Source: Gammaproteobacteria bacterium (GTDB taxonomy: Bacteria; Pseudomonadota; Gammaproteobacteria; Pseudomonadales; Pseudomonadaceae). Taken from it: DNA of 26,336 bases. The stretch lies in contig JAAYHO010000175.1 in the NCBI GenBank assembly GCA_012735335.1, positions 1-26,336 on the forward strand. Reading direction: 5' to 3'. Both the position numbers and the translations under genes were made by a program. Position 1 is the first letter of the stretch. Each line of letters opens with the position of its first letter. Below are positions 1 to 7,622 of this stretch, piece after piece. The notes beneath the pieces are model-generated. The model was not told the origin of the DNA and ran no database searches. It was given only the letters and a program-made list of their open reading frames with translations.

Positions 1-363
1 ATTGCCACGTCGCTGCGCTCCTCGCAATGACGTTGAGGTTGAACCGCGCCACCCAGCACCGTACATATCCCCCGTCATTGCGAGCGAAGCGCGGCAATCC
101 AGTGGGTGCGGGGAATGCCGAGGCCCATGGATTGCCACGTCGCTGCGCTCCTCGCAATGACGTTGAGGTTGAACCGCGCCACCCAGCACCGTACATATCC
201 CCGTCATTGCGAGCGAAGCGCGGCAATCCAGTGGGTGCGGGGAATGCCGAGGCTCGTGGATTGCCACGTCGCTGCGCTCCTCGCAATGACGTTGAGGTTG
301 AACCGCGCCACCCAGCACCGTATACATCCCACCGTCATTGCGAGCCGAAGGCGTGGCAATCCA
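1..363. repeat. Array of ~90-bp long-palindrome elements (copy 1)
   Basis: A unit of about 130 bp is repeated almost exactly (1-130, 131-259, and 260 to about 363). Each unit has a long arm, which ends in CTCGCAATGACG, and a facing short arm, which starts CGTCATTGCGAG. Read as hairpins, there is a right arm at 1-32 (cut by the window edge), complete elements at 73-162 and 202-291, and a left arm alone at 333-363. The spacer between elements (about 40 bp) is nearly identical each time, which suggests recent tandem duplication. The right arm carries two 3-base insertions (GAG and ACG) compared with the left arm, so the stem would have bulges. The same family recurs at 17011-17274 with the long arm on the other side. 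The organisation resembles REP-pair elements (REPINs), but I cannot assign a family. Confidence 0.85.
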
Positions 364-474
364 GTGGGTGGGGTGGGCCCCGGGGCAGGAAGGGGAGGGT
401 GGTGACCTGCTAGGCCAGCGGCCCCCATTTTCCTTTCTCACCCGGCTTGGGCAGTAGCCGGGCTGGATTTGCGC

Positions 475-483
475 TGTTATGCT
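475..483 (+). promoter_or_regulatory. Possible extended -10 promoter of the FKBP gene
   Basis: TGTTATGCT has the form of an extended -10 element (TG-N-TATGCT) and lies 45 bp before the start codon. No good -35 hexamer sits at the usual distance, so this is only a candidate. The stretch 364-474 between the repeat array and this site shows nothing else I can name. Confidence 0.25.
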
Positions 484-528
484 TTCTGCTTCATTTTCGC
501 CCTGTCGGGCTAGTCTCATGAGGTAAGC

Positions 529-1230
529 ATGAAGCGGAATCTGCTGGCAGCCACTGTGGCAATCGGTATCTTGACCCTGACGGGCTGCAACAAGGAAAAG
601 GAACCGGAACTCACTTCTTCCATCCAGCAGGCCTCCTATGGCATTGGCCTGAACATGGGCCAGAGTCTGGCCCAGGATGGCCTGAACGAGCTGGATATCG
701 ACGCACTCACCCTGGGCATGCAGGACGCCCTGAGCGGTACTGAAGCCCGCGTCAATGAAAAGGACATCATCGCCGCTTTCGGCCAGCTGCAGGCCGAGCT
801 TGAAGAGCAGGCCAGTCAGGCCGGTGAGGCCAACCAGCAGGCTGGTGTGGACTATCTGGCGGAAAACGCCAAGCGCGACGGTGTGGTCACCACCGAGTCC
901 GGCCTGCAATATGAAGTGGTCGAGTCCGGCGACGCAGAAGGTGCCCAGCCGGATGCCAGCGACGTGGTCAGCGTACACTACGAAGGCAAGTTGATTGACG
1001 GCACCGTGTTCGACAGTTCGCTGCAGCGCGGTGAGCCGATCGATCTGCCGGTGGCCCAGGTTATCCCCGGCTGGGTAGAAGCGCTGCAACTGATGCGCGT
1101 CGGTGATAAATGGAAGGTTACCATTCCCAGCGAACTGGCCTACGGTCCGGCCAGCCCCAGCCCACTGATTCCGCCGAACTCCGTACTGGTATTCGACATG
1201 CAGCTGCTGGGCATCCAAGGGCAGGAGTGA
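529..1230 (+). CDS. FKBP-type peptidyl-prolyl cis-trans isomerase, lipoprotein (FkpA/Mip-like)
   Basis: The 233-residue product should catalyse cis-trans isomerisation of proline peptide bonds and act as a folding helper in the periplasm. Residues 1-19 form a short signal peptide ending in the lipobox LTGC, so Cys20 is probably lipidated. Residues about 29-130 match the helical dimerisation domain of the Mip/FkpA family. The C-terminal FKBP domain (about 144-230) keeps the usual pocket residues: Tyr151, Phe161, Asp162, Val178-Ile179, Trp182, Tyr205 and Phe222. It should therefore be active. The start at 529 follows GAGGTAAG at 8-10 bases. The gene stands alone, between the repeat array and a structured 3' region, and converges on the EAL gene. 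Which Pseudomonas FKBP paralogue it corresponds to is not settled. Confidence 0.93.
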   Translation: MKRNLLAATVAIGILTLTGCNKEKEPELTSSIQQASYGIGLNMGQSLAQDGLNELDIDALTLGMQDALSGTEARVNEKDIIAAFGQLQAELEEQASQAGEANQQAGVDYLAENAKRDGVVTTESGLQYEVVESGDAEGAQPDASDVVSVHYEGKLIDGTVFDSSLQRGEPIDLPVAQVIPGWVEALQLMRVGDKWKVTIPSELAYGPASPSPLIPPNSVLVFDMQLLGIQGQE

Positions 1231-1237
1231 GTGCAAA

Positions 1238-1338
1238 GGTAACAGCGGCGAACCAGCGGAGCAGAGGCTTCTCCGTGCCGTGGTGTTACCGTTATGCACA
1301 TCCCAGGGGGTAACAGGTAATGGACTATCTGTCACCCC
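1238..1338 (+). other. 3' region with competing hairpins after the FKBP gene
   Basis: GGTAACA at 1238-1244 pairs with TGTTACC at 1284-1290. That stem is extended by CGGC/GCCG (1246-1249 with 1277-1280) and CGGAG/CTCCG (1257-1261 with 1271-1275). TGTTACC can instead pair with a second GGTAACA at 1309-1315. This second copy can in turn form a 10-bp stem with one mismatch with CTGTCACCCC at 1329-1338. The three pairings exclude each other in the way attenuators do. A T-rich stretch (about 1346-1385) follows, but no T-run directly adjoins the last stem, so a classical terminator is not proven. The rest of 1231-1469 is AT-rich and has no gene. Confidence 0.5.
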
Positions 1339-1457
1339 GCAGGATGTTTTATTTCATTTATAAATGACTGTTTTTTAACGCTTTTTAGCTTTGTTTAAAA
1401 AGTGCACAGAAAGCAGGAACACCCATCGGGACGGACTTTGCCCGAGTTTCTCAGGGG

Positions 1458-1492
1458 TTGTTCACAGAGTTATCCACAGTAACTGTGGGTAA
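1458..1492. promoter_or_regulatory. Cluster of three DnaA-box-like sites
   Basis: TTATCCACA at 1470-1478 is a perfect DnaA box. TGTGGGTAA at 1484-1492 is a one-mismatch box on the other strand, so the two form an inverted pair separated by 5 bp. TTGTTCACA at 1458-1466 is a further box with one mismatch. The cluster overlaps the last codons and stop of the minus-strand EAL gene, and an AT-rich stretch lies about 60-110 bp to its left. It could bind DnaA as a titration or regulatory site. Nothing else suggests the chromosomal origin. Confidence 0.5.
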
Positions 1493-2249
1493 CTGCCATA
1501 GCCTGATCGGCTAGCGGAATCGAGTAGGGTTGCGGGCGTCCCAGCAGGAAGCCCTGGACCATGGGCGCGCCCAGCCCCTTCAATACCTGCAGCTCCTCAT
1601 CCAGCTCCACTCCTTCGGCCACCAGCGTGGCTCCGGAAGCACGGGACATGCGCAGCATGGAGTCGAGAAACTCCTGCTTGAGCTGGTCGGTGTGGATGCC
1701 GTCGATGAAGTGCCGGTCGACCTTGACGAAGTCCGGCATCATCTCGGTCCACAGGCGCAGGCCGGAATAACCCGCCCCCAGATCATCCAGCGCTATGGAA
1801 AAGCCCATGTTGCGGTAATAGCGCAGGGCACGGCGCAGCAGGTCGTAATCGTCGATCGGTGATTGTTCGGTCAGTTCGATAACCACCCGCTCGGCATCCA
1901 GCTCGGCGCGCTCGAGCATCTGCCGGGTGCGCCCCGGAGCGTGACGCTGATCCAGCAGGGTCTCGGGCAGGACATTGAGAAACAGCTTGCCGGGCAGCCG
2001 GCTGGCGGCAAACCGCTCGATGGCCAGGCCCCGGCACAGCATATCCAGTTCCATCAGCCGGTCGCATTGGCGGGCTGCGGCAAACAGCATGATCGGCGAG
2101 TGCAGCGGGCTGTTGGACGGGCCACGGGACAGCGCCTCATAACCGATGATGTCGCGACCGTCAGTAGAGTGGATGGGCTGGAACAGGGTGGCAATTGCGC
2201 CGCGCTGCAGGATGCTGCGCAGCGTGCGGTAATGTGTTGATAGCGTCAT
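1470..2249 (-). CDS. Stand-alone EAL-domain c-di-GMP phosphodiesterase
   Basis: The 259-residue product is essentially one EAL domain, which hydrolyses cyclic di-GMP to pGpG. The expected metal, substrate and catalytic positions are visible: Glu38 in YEAL, Asn92, Glu125 in ELTE, Asp155-Asp156 in DDLGAG, Lys176 in DFVKVDR, Glu212 in AEGVE and Gln232 in QGFLLGRP. It is thus probably active. No signal, membrane or sensor domain is seen. The opening (LFQPI, then YEALSRGPSNSPLHSP) resembles the EAL part of larger EAL-CBS-GGDEF proteins, but this gene stops right after the EAL domain. The ATG at 2249 has only a weak ribosome site. A TTG at 2300, six bases after AGGA, would add 17 residues that look non-coding. 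It lies 116 bp downstream of prc on the same strand. Confidence 0.88.
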   Translation of the reverse strand: MTLSTHYRTLRSILQRGAIATLFQPIHSTDGRDIIGYEALSRGPSNSPLHSPIMLFAAARQCDRLMELDMLCRGLAIERFAASRLPGKLFLNVLPETLLDQRHAPGRTRQMLERAELDAERVVIELTEQSPIDDYDLLRRALRYYRNMGFSIALDDLGAGYSGLRLWTEMMPDFVKVDRHFIDGIHTDQLKQEFLDSMLRMSRASGATLVAEGVELDEELQVLKGLGAPMVQGFLLGRPQPYSIPLADQAMAVTHSYCG

Positions 2250-2290
2250 GGGGTGCCCAGATAGATGAAAACAGCCTTGTCCGGGCGGCG

Positions 2291-2315
2291 TTCCGGGCAA
2301 GTTTCCTGCCCGGAA
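2291..2315 (-). promoter_or_regulatory. Perfect 9-bp hairpin between prc and the EAL gene
   Basis: TTCCGGGCA (2291-2299) and TGCCCGGAA (2307-2315) are perfect inverted repeats with a 7-base loop. On the minus strand the loop and its border hold the ribosome-site-like AGGAAAC directly before the TTG at 2300. If that start is used, the hairpin would hide it. On the plus strand a run of six T follows eight bases later, so a terminator for plus-strand transcripts is an alternative. No T-run follows on the minus strand, so it is not an obvious prc terminator. Confidence 0.5.
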
Positions 2316-2365
2316 TTGTGTGCTTTTTTGATGACAGACAGATGACAGGGCGTGCCCCTGCCCGC

Positions 2366-4477
2366 TCAGCTGGCGCTGGCGACCTGCCGTTGCAGTTCCA
2401 GCAGGTCGATGAGGATATGCCCGGTTTCGGCGAGGAAGGGGTCGTCACTCTTGTCCTCGTCGTCCTCTTCCACATGCACGGCGGTGCCGTCCAGCAGCGG
2501 GTCTTCCTTGTCCAGTTTGTCCAGCGGCTCCTCGCCCTTGGCCGTGCGGCGGGCATTTTCCATGGCCAGCAGCTGGGCCTCGAACTCCTGTTGCTCGGCG
2601 CGGCGCCTGGCCTCGTTCAGCGGCAGGTATTCACGCTCCTGCATGGTACGGTTGAGGTCGATGCGGGCCAGGGTATAGATGAACTCCGGGTCCTTGGCTG
2701 CGCGTGCCTTGTGCCGGTCGATCAGGCGCGGAATCAACGGTTTGAGCAGGTTGTCGGCCTTGTACGGTACCGCCGGGATGGTGTCCCAGGGCAGGGCGCG
2801 GGGCAGGCTGCTCTCGCCGAAGTCGGCGGTATCCAGCAGCGAGGGGTAGACGATATCCGGTACCACACCCCGGTTCTGGGTGCTCTGGCCGGAGACCCGG
2901 TAGAACTTGGCCAGGGTGAATTTCAGCTCGCCGTGGTTGAGTGGCTGGATCGATTGCACAGTGCCCTTGCCGAAGGTCGATTCACCGATCACCAGCCCGC
3001 GACCGTAATCCTGCACGGCACCGGCGAAGATCTCCGAGGCGGAGGCGGACAGCTTGTTGACGATGACTGCCAGCGGGCCACTGTAGGCCACGCCGGCGGA
3101 GGGGTCGTCCAGCACCTGGACATCACCCCGGGCATCGCGTACCAGTACGCTGGGACCCTGGCCGATGAACAGGCCGGAGAGCTCGGTGGCTTCCTGCAGC
3201 GAACCGCCACCGTTGTTGCGCAGATCCAGCACTATGCCGTCGATCTGCTGCTCCTGCAGTTCCTTGAGCAGACGGCGTACGTCCCGGGTGGTACTGCGGT
3301 AATTCGGATCGCCACGGCGATAGGCCTTGAAGTCGATATAGAAGCCGGGCACCTCGATCACGCCGATACGGTAGTCCCGGCCATCTTCCTGCACTTCCAG
3401 CACCGAGGACTTGGCCGCCTGGTCTTCCAGCTTCACAGCCTCGCGCACCAGCGCCACCTCACGGCTGGTCAGGTCGCTGGGCGGGTTGCTGGCCGGAATG
3501 ACCTCCAGGCGCACCGAGGAGCCCTTGGGACCACGGATCAGCTTGACCACTTCATCCAGCCGCCAGCCGACCACATCAACCATTTCCTTGTTGCCCTGGG
3601 CGACGCCGATGATGCGGTCAGCCGGGGCCAGTTGCTTGCTCTTTTCCGCCGGGCCAGCGGGGACCAGGCGGACGATCTTGGTGTAATCGTTGTCGCTCTG
3701 CAGCACTGCGCCGATACCTTCCAGCGACAGGCCCATGTTGATGTCGAAGTTCTCCGCATTCTCCGGCGACATGTACTGGGTGTGCGGATCGTAGACCTGG
3801 GCCAGGGCATTGATATAGCTCTGGAAGATATCCTCGCTGCGGGTCTGGTACAGGCGCTTCTGCTGATTGACGTAGCGCTTCTCCAGCAGCTCCTGAATGG
3901 CATCGGTTTCCCGACCTGCCAGCTTCAGGCGCAGGATCTCATCCTTGATCTGCTGGTGCCACAGCCCCTGCAGGGCGGCTTCGTCGGCAGGCCAGTCAGC
4001 CTCCTCACGGTCGATCAGGATGCTCTGGTCACCATCGAAATCCAGCTTGTCGATACCATCCTTCAGCAATTGTCTGGCGTACAGGATGCGCTGATCCACC
4101 CGGTGGATCTGCTGGGTGTGCATGGCAAAACCCACGCTCAGGTCACCACCGAGCAGCAGGTCGTCGAGCTTGTAGCGGTAGGTCTCGAAGTCCTTGATGT
4201 CCTGGGCAGTGAACAGGCTGCGCTGGGGGTCGAGCTGGCGCAGGTAGGTATCGAAGATCTCGCTGGACAGCTCGTCATTCAGGCGAATGCGGTTGTAATG
4301 GTGACGGCGCAGCAGCTCGACGGTGTTGAGGCTGGCAATCATCTGCTCCCGGGTCGGCTGCAGATTCTCCAGATCGAGCACCGGCATTACGCTATCGGCG
4401 TCGGCTGCTGCAGTGCCTATACCGAGGCAGAGCAGAGCAACCAGGCAGGACTTGCGTAAGGTAGTTGTAAGTGTCAT
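2366..4477 (-). CDS. prc: Tail-specific (C-terminal processing) periplasmic protease Prc
   Basis: This 703-residue S41A peptidase should degrade or trim periplasmic proteins with exposed apolar C-termini. In Pseudomonas the homologue (AlgO) is linked to breakdown of truncated MucA and hence alginate control; that is family knowledge. A signal peptide occupies about residues 1-25. An N-terminal helical domain (about 40-235), a PDZ domain (about 240-320), the S41 core (about 340-545) and a C-terminal Prc domain follow in order. Catalytic Ser479 (in SASASEIF) and Lys504 (in FGKGTVQ) stand 25 residues apart, as in E. coli Prc, with Asp490 in between. The length fits the family. Ribosome site is weak. 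It diverges from the quinone oxidoreductase gene over 103 bp and precedes the EAL gene. Confidence 0.96.
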   Translation of the reverse strand: MTLTTTLRKSCLVALLCLGIGTAAADADSVMPVLDLENLQPTREQMIASLNTVELLRRHHYNRIRLNDELSSEIFDTYLRQLDPQRSLFTAQDIKDFETYRYKLDDLLLGGDLSVGFAMHTQQIHRVDQRILYARQLLKDGIDKLDFDGDQSILIDREEADWPADEAALQGLWHQQIKDEILRLKLAGRETDAIQELLEKRYVNQQKRLYQTRSEDIFQSYINALAQVYDPHTQYMSPENAENFDINMGLSLEGIGAVLQSDNDYTKIVRLVPAGPAEKSKQLAPADRIIGVAQGNKEMVDVVGWRLDEVVKLIRGPKGSSVRLEVIPASNPPSDLTSREVALVREAVKLEDQAAKSSVLEVQEDGRDYRIGVIEVPGFYIDFKAYRRGDPNYRSTTRDVRRLLKELQEQQIDGIVLDLRNNGGGSLQEATELSGLFIGQGPSVLVRDARGDVQVLDDPSAGVAYSGPLAVIVNKLSASASEIFAGAVQDYGRGLVIGESTFGKGTVQSIQPLNHGELKFTLAKFYRVSGQSTQNRGVVPDIVYPSLLDTADFGESSLPRALPWDTIPAVPYKADNLLKPLIPRLIDRHKARAAKDPEFIYTLARIDLNRTMQEREYLPLNEARRRAEQQEFEAQLLAMENARRTAKGEEPLDKLDKEDPLLDGTAVHVEEDDEDKSDDPFLAETGHILIDLLELQRQVASAS

Positions 4478-4580
4478 CTGAGGTATCGTGTCCCGAGAGG
4501 TGAGGGTATGCTTTAGTGCTCAAACGGAGCCTTTGGGTTCCCGTTTCAAGCCATTTTGACTGTTTAATATTGGGGGCACC

Positions 4581-5531
4581 GTGAGAGGATTGCAAGCTGA
4601 AGGCGGCGTACTGAGTTGGCGTAAAGAGCAGGCGGCAGCGCTGCAGCCGGGCCAGGTTCGGGTACGCATCAAGGCCGCTGGAATCAACCGCGCAGACCTG
4701 CTGCAGAAGGCCGGTCACTACCCGCCGCCACCGGGTACGACCGATATTCTCGGGCTGGAATGTGCCGGGGAAGTAATCGAAACCAGCGGTCAGACCCGCT
4801 GGCAGCCCGGCGACCGGGTCTGTGCCCTGCTGGCCGGTGGCGGCATGGCCGATGAAGTGGTGGTGGATGCCCGACATCTGCTGCCGGTACCCCAGGGCAT
4901 GAGCTGGGAAGATGCCGCAGCCATCCCCGAGGTATTCAGCACCGCCTGGCTGAACGTATTCGAACTGGGCGCTGCCCAGCCCGGCGAGAAGGTGCTGATC
5001 CATGCTGGAGCCAGCGGTGTGGGCACCGCTGCCATCCAGCTGTGCAAGGCCTTCGGCAACCCCTGCTGGGTCAGCCTGGGCAGCCAGGACAAACTCGATA
5101 CCTGCATTGCGCTGGGTGCTGAAGGGGGCGTACTGCGCCACGACGGCATTGCTTCGCTCAAGGACTTCGGCCCCTTCGATGTGGCGCTGGATCCGGTCGG
5201 TGCCAATTACGCGCAAGACCACCTGGACCTGCTGGCGCTGGACGGCCGCTGGGTATTGATCGGACTGATGGGCGGACGTGGGGCCGAACTGGACCTGGCC
5301 AAGGTACTGGGCAAGCGCCTGCGCCTGACCGGCTCGACCCTGCGCACCCGCAACGCCGACTTCAAGGCCGGACTGCTGGCACGGATGGAGGAGAAGCTCT
5401 GGCCGCTGTTCGAGTCCGGCAAGCTGAAACCGCTGGTCGCCAGAACCTATCCCTTCGATCAGGTTGATGAAGCCTTCGATGAGCTGGCCCGGGACCGGAT
5501 CGTTGGCAAGATAGTGCTGGTCAACGACTGA
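4581..5531 (+). CDS. NAD(P)H:quinone oxidoreductase-like protein, zinc-independent MDR family
   Basis: The 316-residue product belongs to the zinc-free medium-chain dehydrogenase/reductase group (quinone oxidoreductase, TP53I3/PIG3-like). It probably uses NADPH to reduce quinones or enals in the cytosol; the substrate is unknown. The N-terminal GroES-like part carries NRADLLQKAG and a proline run (about residues 35-53). The Rossmann fold contains the nucleotide-binding stretch HAGASGVGTAAIQL (about 141-154). The cysteines of the structural zinc loop are absent. The start is GTG at 4581, five bases after a GGGGG ribosome site; homologues starting M-K-A-L support it. It diverges from prc and converges on apeB. 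No clear promoter was found, because a TAATAT at 4565-4570 lies too close to the start. Confidence 0.9.
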   Translation: MRGLQAEGGVLSWRKEQAAALQPGQVRVRIKAAGINRADLLQKAGHYPPPPGTTDILGLECAGEVIETSGQTRWQPGDRVCALLAGGGMADEVVVDARHLLPVPQGMSWEDAAAIPEVFSTAWLNVFELGAAQPGEKVLIHAGASGVGTAAIQLCKAFGNPCWVSLGSQDKLDTCIALGAEGGVLRHDGIASLKDFGPFDVALDPVGANYAQDHLDLLALDGRWVLIGLMGGRGAELDLAKVLGKRLRLTGSTLRTRNADFKAGLLARMEEKLWPLFESGKLKPLVARTYPFDQVDEAFDELARDRIVGKIVLVND

Positions 5532-5543
5532 GCTGTCGCGGAG

Positions 5544-5630
5544 GGCGGGGTGTGCCCGCCGTCCCGGGGTGTCGAGCGCCCGCTCGACGCCGTACCCATC
5601 TGCAATACAGGCGTAGCGCAGGTGCGCTAC
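5544..5630. repeat. Three short palindromes at a convergent gene junction
   Basis: Three perfect inverted repeats fall in 87 bp: GGCGGG/CCCGCC (5544-5560, 5-base loop), GTCGAGCG/CGCTCGAC (5571-5588, 2-base gap) and GTAGCGCA/TGCGCTAC (5613-5630, 2-base gap). The last, in its GCGTAGCGCAGGTGCGCTAC context, looks like a dispersed intergenic palindrome (REP type, beginning GTAG). None has a T-run, so factor-independent termination is not shown. They may insulate the two converging transcripts or protect RNA ends. Confidence 0.6.
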
Positions 5631-5640
5631 ACCCCGTGAT

Positions 5641-6933
5641 TCACACCCGCTCGCTGTTCAGGAATGCAGTCAACACCTGCTGCAGATACCCCACATCCTT
5701 CACCCCGGCCAGCTCACGGATCGAGTGCATGGCGAAGGTCGGGGCGCCGATGTCCACGGTGCGTACGCCCAGGCGGCTGGAGGTGATCGGGCCTATGGTG
5801 CTGCCGCAGCCCATATCGCTGCGTACCACGAAGGTCTGCACCGGCACATCCGCCTGCTGGCACAGGTGGCGGAACAGGGCGGCGGTTTCGCTGGTGGTGG
5901 CGTAGCGCTGGTTGTTGTTGATCTTGATTACCGGACCGGCGTTGAGCTGCGGGCCGTGATTGCCGTCGTGGCGGTCGGCATAGTTGGGGTGGATGCCGTG
6001 GGCGTTGTCCACTGATACCAGTACCGAGCGCTGGATACTGCGGATGCGTTGCTCGGCATCCGGGATCAGGCGTCGCAGTACATCTTCCAGGAAGGGGCCG
6101 TCGGCGCCGCAGCAGGAGCTGGAGCCGACCTCTTCGTGGTCGGTGCACACCAGCAGGCTGGCCTGCTGCCCGTCACTGGCCAGCAGTGCTTGCAGACCGG
6201 CATGGCAGGACAGCAGGTTGTCCAGCCGTGCTGCGGCGAGAAAGTCCCCATCCAGACCGACCACCGCCGGGGGCTGGGTGTCGTAGAAGCTCAGTTCGTA
6301 ATCCAGCACCTGCAGCGGGCCGTGCTGCGGGTAGCGGTCCTGCAGTTCGCTGGCCAGCAGCGCGCGCAGATCCCGGTTGGGGTCGATGCTGTGGGCGAGT
6401 ACCGGCGGCAGTTCGGTCTGTGGGTTGGGTGCAAAGCCGCTGTTGACGTCCCGGTTCAGGTGGATGGCCAGACTGGGGATGATGGCGATCGGGCGCTGGA
6501 AGTCGAGCAGCAGGTTATGCAGGTCGCCGCTGGCGTCCCGCGCGGTTACCCGGCCAGCCAGTGACAGGTCACGGTCGAACCAGGGGGCGAGCAGGGCGCC
6601 GCCGTAGACTTCCACCCCCAGTTGCCACAGGCCATGGCGATTCAGCTCCGGCTGCGGCTTGACCCGCAGGCAGGGGCTGTCGGTATGCGCACCGATCAGG
6701 CGGATGCCGCGCTCCAGCGCACCGGGCTGGCCGAGGCTGAAGGCGATCAGTGAGGACTGGTTGCGCAGCACGTAGTAGCGGCCGCCATCCTCGATATTCC
6801 ATTCCTCGCGCTCATCCAGCTGCTGATAGCCTGCGGCCTGCAGGCGCTCGGCCAGGCTGGCGGCGGCATGGAAGGGGGTGGGGGAGGATTGGATGAAATC
6901 CGCGAGGGATTGACTGGCGCTACTGTGCAACAT
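5641..6933 (-). CDS. apeB: M18-family aminopeptidase
   Basis: The 430-residue enzyme should remove N-terminal amino acids, often acidic ones, from peptides in the cytosol, as a large multimer with two zinc ions. Visible zinc ligands and catalytic residues are His83 (GAHTDSP), Asp238 (ARLDNL), Glu267-Glu268 (DHEEVGS), Asp309 (SVDNAHG) and His403 (FAMHSI). The length is typical of bacterial M18 enzymes. The ATG at 6933 is preceded by CAGGAG at a good distance. It starts 14 bases after the stop of rluA and is probably the last gene of the min-rluA-apeB unit; the palindromes at 5544-5630 lie just beyond it. Confidence 0.95.
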   Translation of the reverse strand: MLHSSASQSLADFIQSSPTPFHAAASLAERLQAAGYQQLDEREEWNIEDGGRYYVLRNQSSLIAFSLGQPGALERGIRLIGAHTDSPCLRVKPQPELNRHGLWQLGVEVYGGALLAPWFDRDLSLAGRVTARDASGDLHNLLLDFQRPIAIIPSLAIHLNRDVNSGFAPNPQTELPPVLAHSIDPNRDLRALLASELQDRYPQHGPLQVLDYELSFYDTQPPAVVGLDGDFLAAARLDNLLSCHAGLQALLASDGQQASLLVCTDHEEVGSSSCCGADGPFLEDVLRRLIPDAEQRIRSIQRSVLVSVDNAHGIHPNYADRHDGNHGPQLNAGPVIKINNNQRYATTSETAALFRHLCQQADVPVQTFVVRSDMGCGSTIGPITSSRLGVRTVDIGAPTFAMHSIRELAGVKDVGYLQQVLTAFLNSERV

Positions 6934-6947
6934 GCAAACTCCTGTAT

Positions 6948-7583
6948 TCAGAACGGGGCCGGGCTGTCGAAGGCCATGCGCTCGCCGGTCTGTGGATGGT
7001 TGATTTCCAGACGGGCGGCATGCAGGGCCAGGCGTGGGCAGGCATGCAGTGCCTGCTGGTGGGCATACAGTCCATCGCCCAGCAGCGGATGACCGATGCT
7101 GAGCATGTGTACGCGCAGCTGGTGCGAGCGCCCGGTGATCGGTGTCAGCTCCACCCGGCAGTGTTCGGCATGACGCTCCAGCACCTGCCAGAAGGTCTGC
7201 GCCGGTTTGCCCAGCTCATGGTCGACGATATGCCTCGGCTTGTTCGGAGGATCATAACGCAAAGGCAGGTCGATATGCCCGGCGTCCGCCTCCGGCTGGC
7301 CCCAGCACAGCGCGATATAGCGCTTGCCGGTCTCCCGGTCATGGAACTGGCGGGACAGCTCGCGGTGGCTGTCCGGGTCCCGGGCGATCACCAGGATGCC
7401 GGAGGTTTCCCAGTCCAGCCGGTGCACTATGCGCGCCTCGGGGTAGCCGTTTTCCTGCAGGCGGGTGATCAGGCAGTCCTTGTTGTCCTCGGCACGACCG
7501 GGCACCGACAGCAGCAGGGTGGGTTTATCGACAATCAGAAAGGCCGGATCCTCGTGGAGGATACCGATATGGGTCAGGGGCAT
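6948..7583 (-). CDS. rluA: RluA-family RNA pseudouridine synthase
   Basis: The 211-residue protein converts uridine to pseudouridine in RNA. The signature HRLDWETSG is present with catalytic Asp57, and a later [10 protein letters not shown] segment is typical of the RluA family. The compact size and lack of an S4 domain match RluA itself (23S rRNA position 746 and tRNA position 32 in E. coli) rather than RluC or RluD. Substrate identity is inferred from size and from the min-rluA-apeB order known in pseudomonads. The ATG at 7583 lacks a strong ribosome site, and a hairpin ends 11 bases before it. The stop is 14 bases from the apeB start. Confidence 0.9.
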   Translation of the reverse strand: MPLTHIGILHEDPAFLIVDKPTLLLSVPGRAEDNKDCLITRLQENGYPEARIVHRLDWETSGILVIARDPDSHRELSRQFHDRETGKRYIALCWGQPEADAGHIDLPLRYDPPNKPRHIVDHELGKPAQTFWQVLERHAEHCRVELTPITGRSHQLRVHMLSIGHPLLGDGLYAHQQALHACPRLALHAARLEINHPQTGERMAFDSPAPF

Positions 7584-7594
7584 GGGGTAACCAG

Positions 7595-7616
7595 GGTGCC
7601 GCCCGACGGCGGCACC
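7595..7616 (-). promoter_or_regulatory. Perfect 9-bp hairpin between minE and rluA
   Basis: GGTGCCGCC and GGCGGCACC pair perfectly around a 4-base loop. It fills most of the 39-base gap from the minE stop to the rluA start. No T-run follows on the minus strand, so it is more likely an RNA-processing, stabilising or partial-polarity element than a full terminator. Confidence 0.55.
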
Positions 7617-7622
7617 TGTTCA

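Noticed and set aside
27-428. Overlapping open frames on both strands at the window start with repeated peptide strings
   Set aside because: They are translations of the palindromic repeat array, lack ribosome sites, and contain the strings typical of mis-called repeat proteins.
1344-1492. Chromosomal replication origin (AT-rich stretch plus DnaA boxes)
   Set aside because: No dnaA, dnaN, rpmH or gidA neighbour is present and there are only three boxes, so a regulatory or titration site is more likely.
2195-4459. 754-codon plus-strand frame antisense to prc
   Set aside because: It is a shadow caused by GC-rich codon use; prc on the other strand has full domains and catalytic residues.
4557-4570. 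TTGACT and TAATAT just before the quinone oxidoreductase gene
   Set aside because: They are only 2 bases apart, and a transcript from this -10 would begin about at the start codon, leaving no ribosome site.
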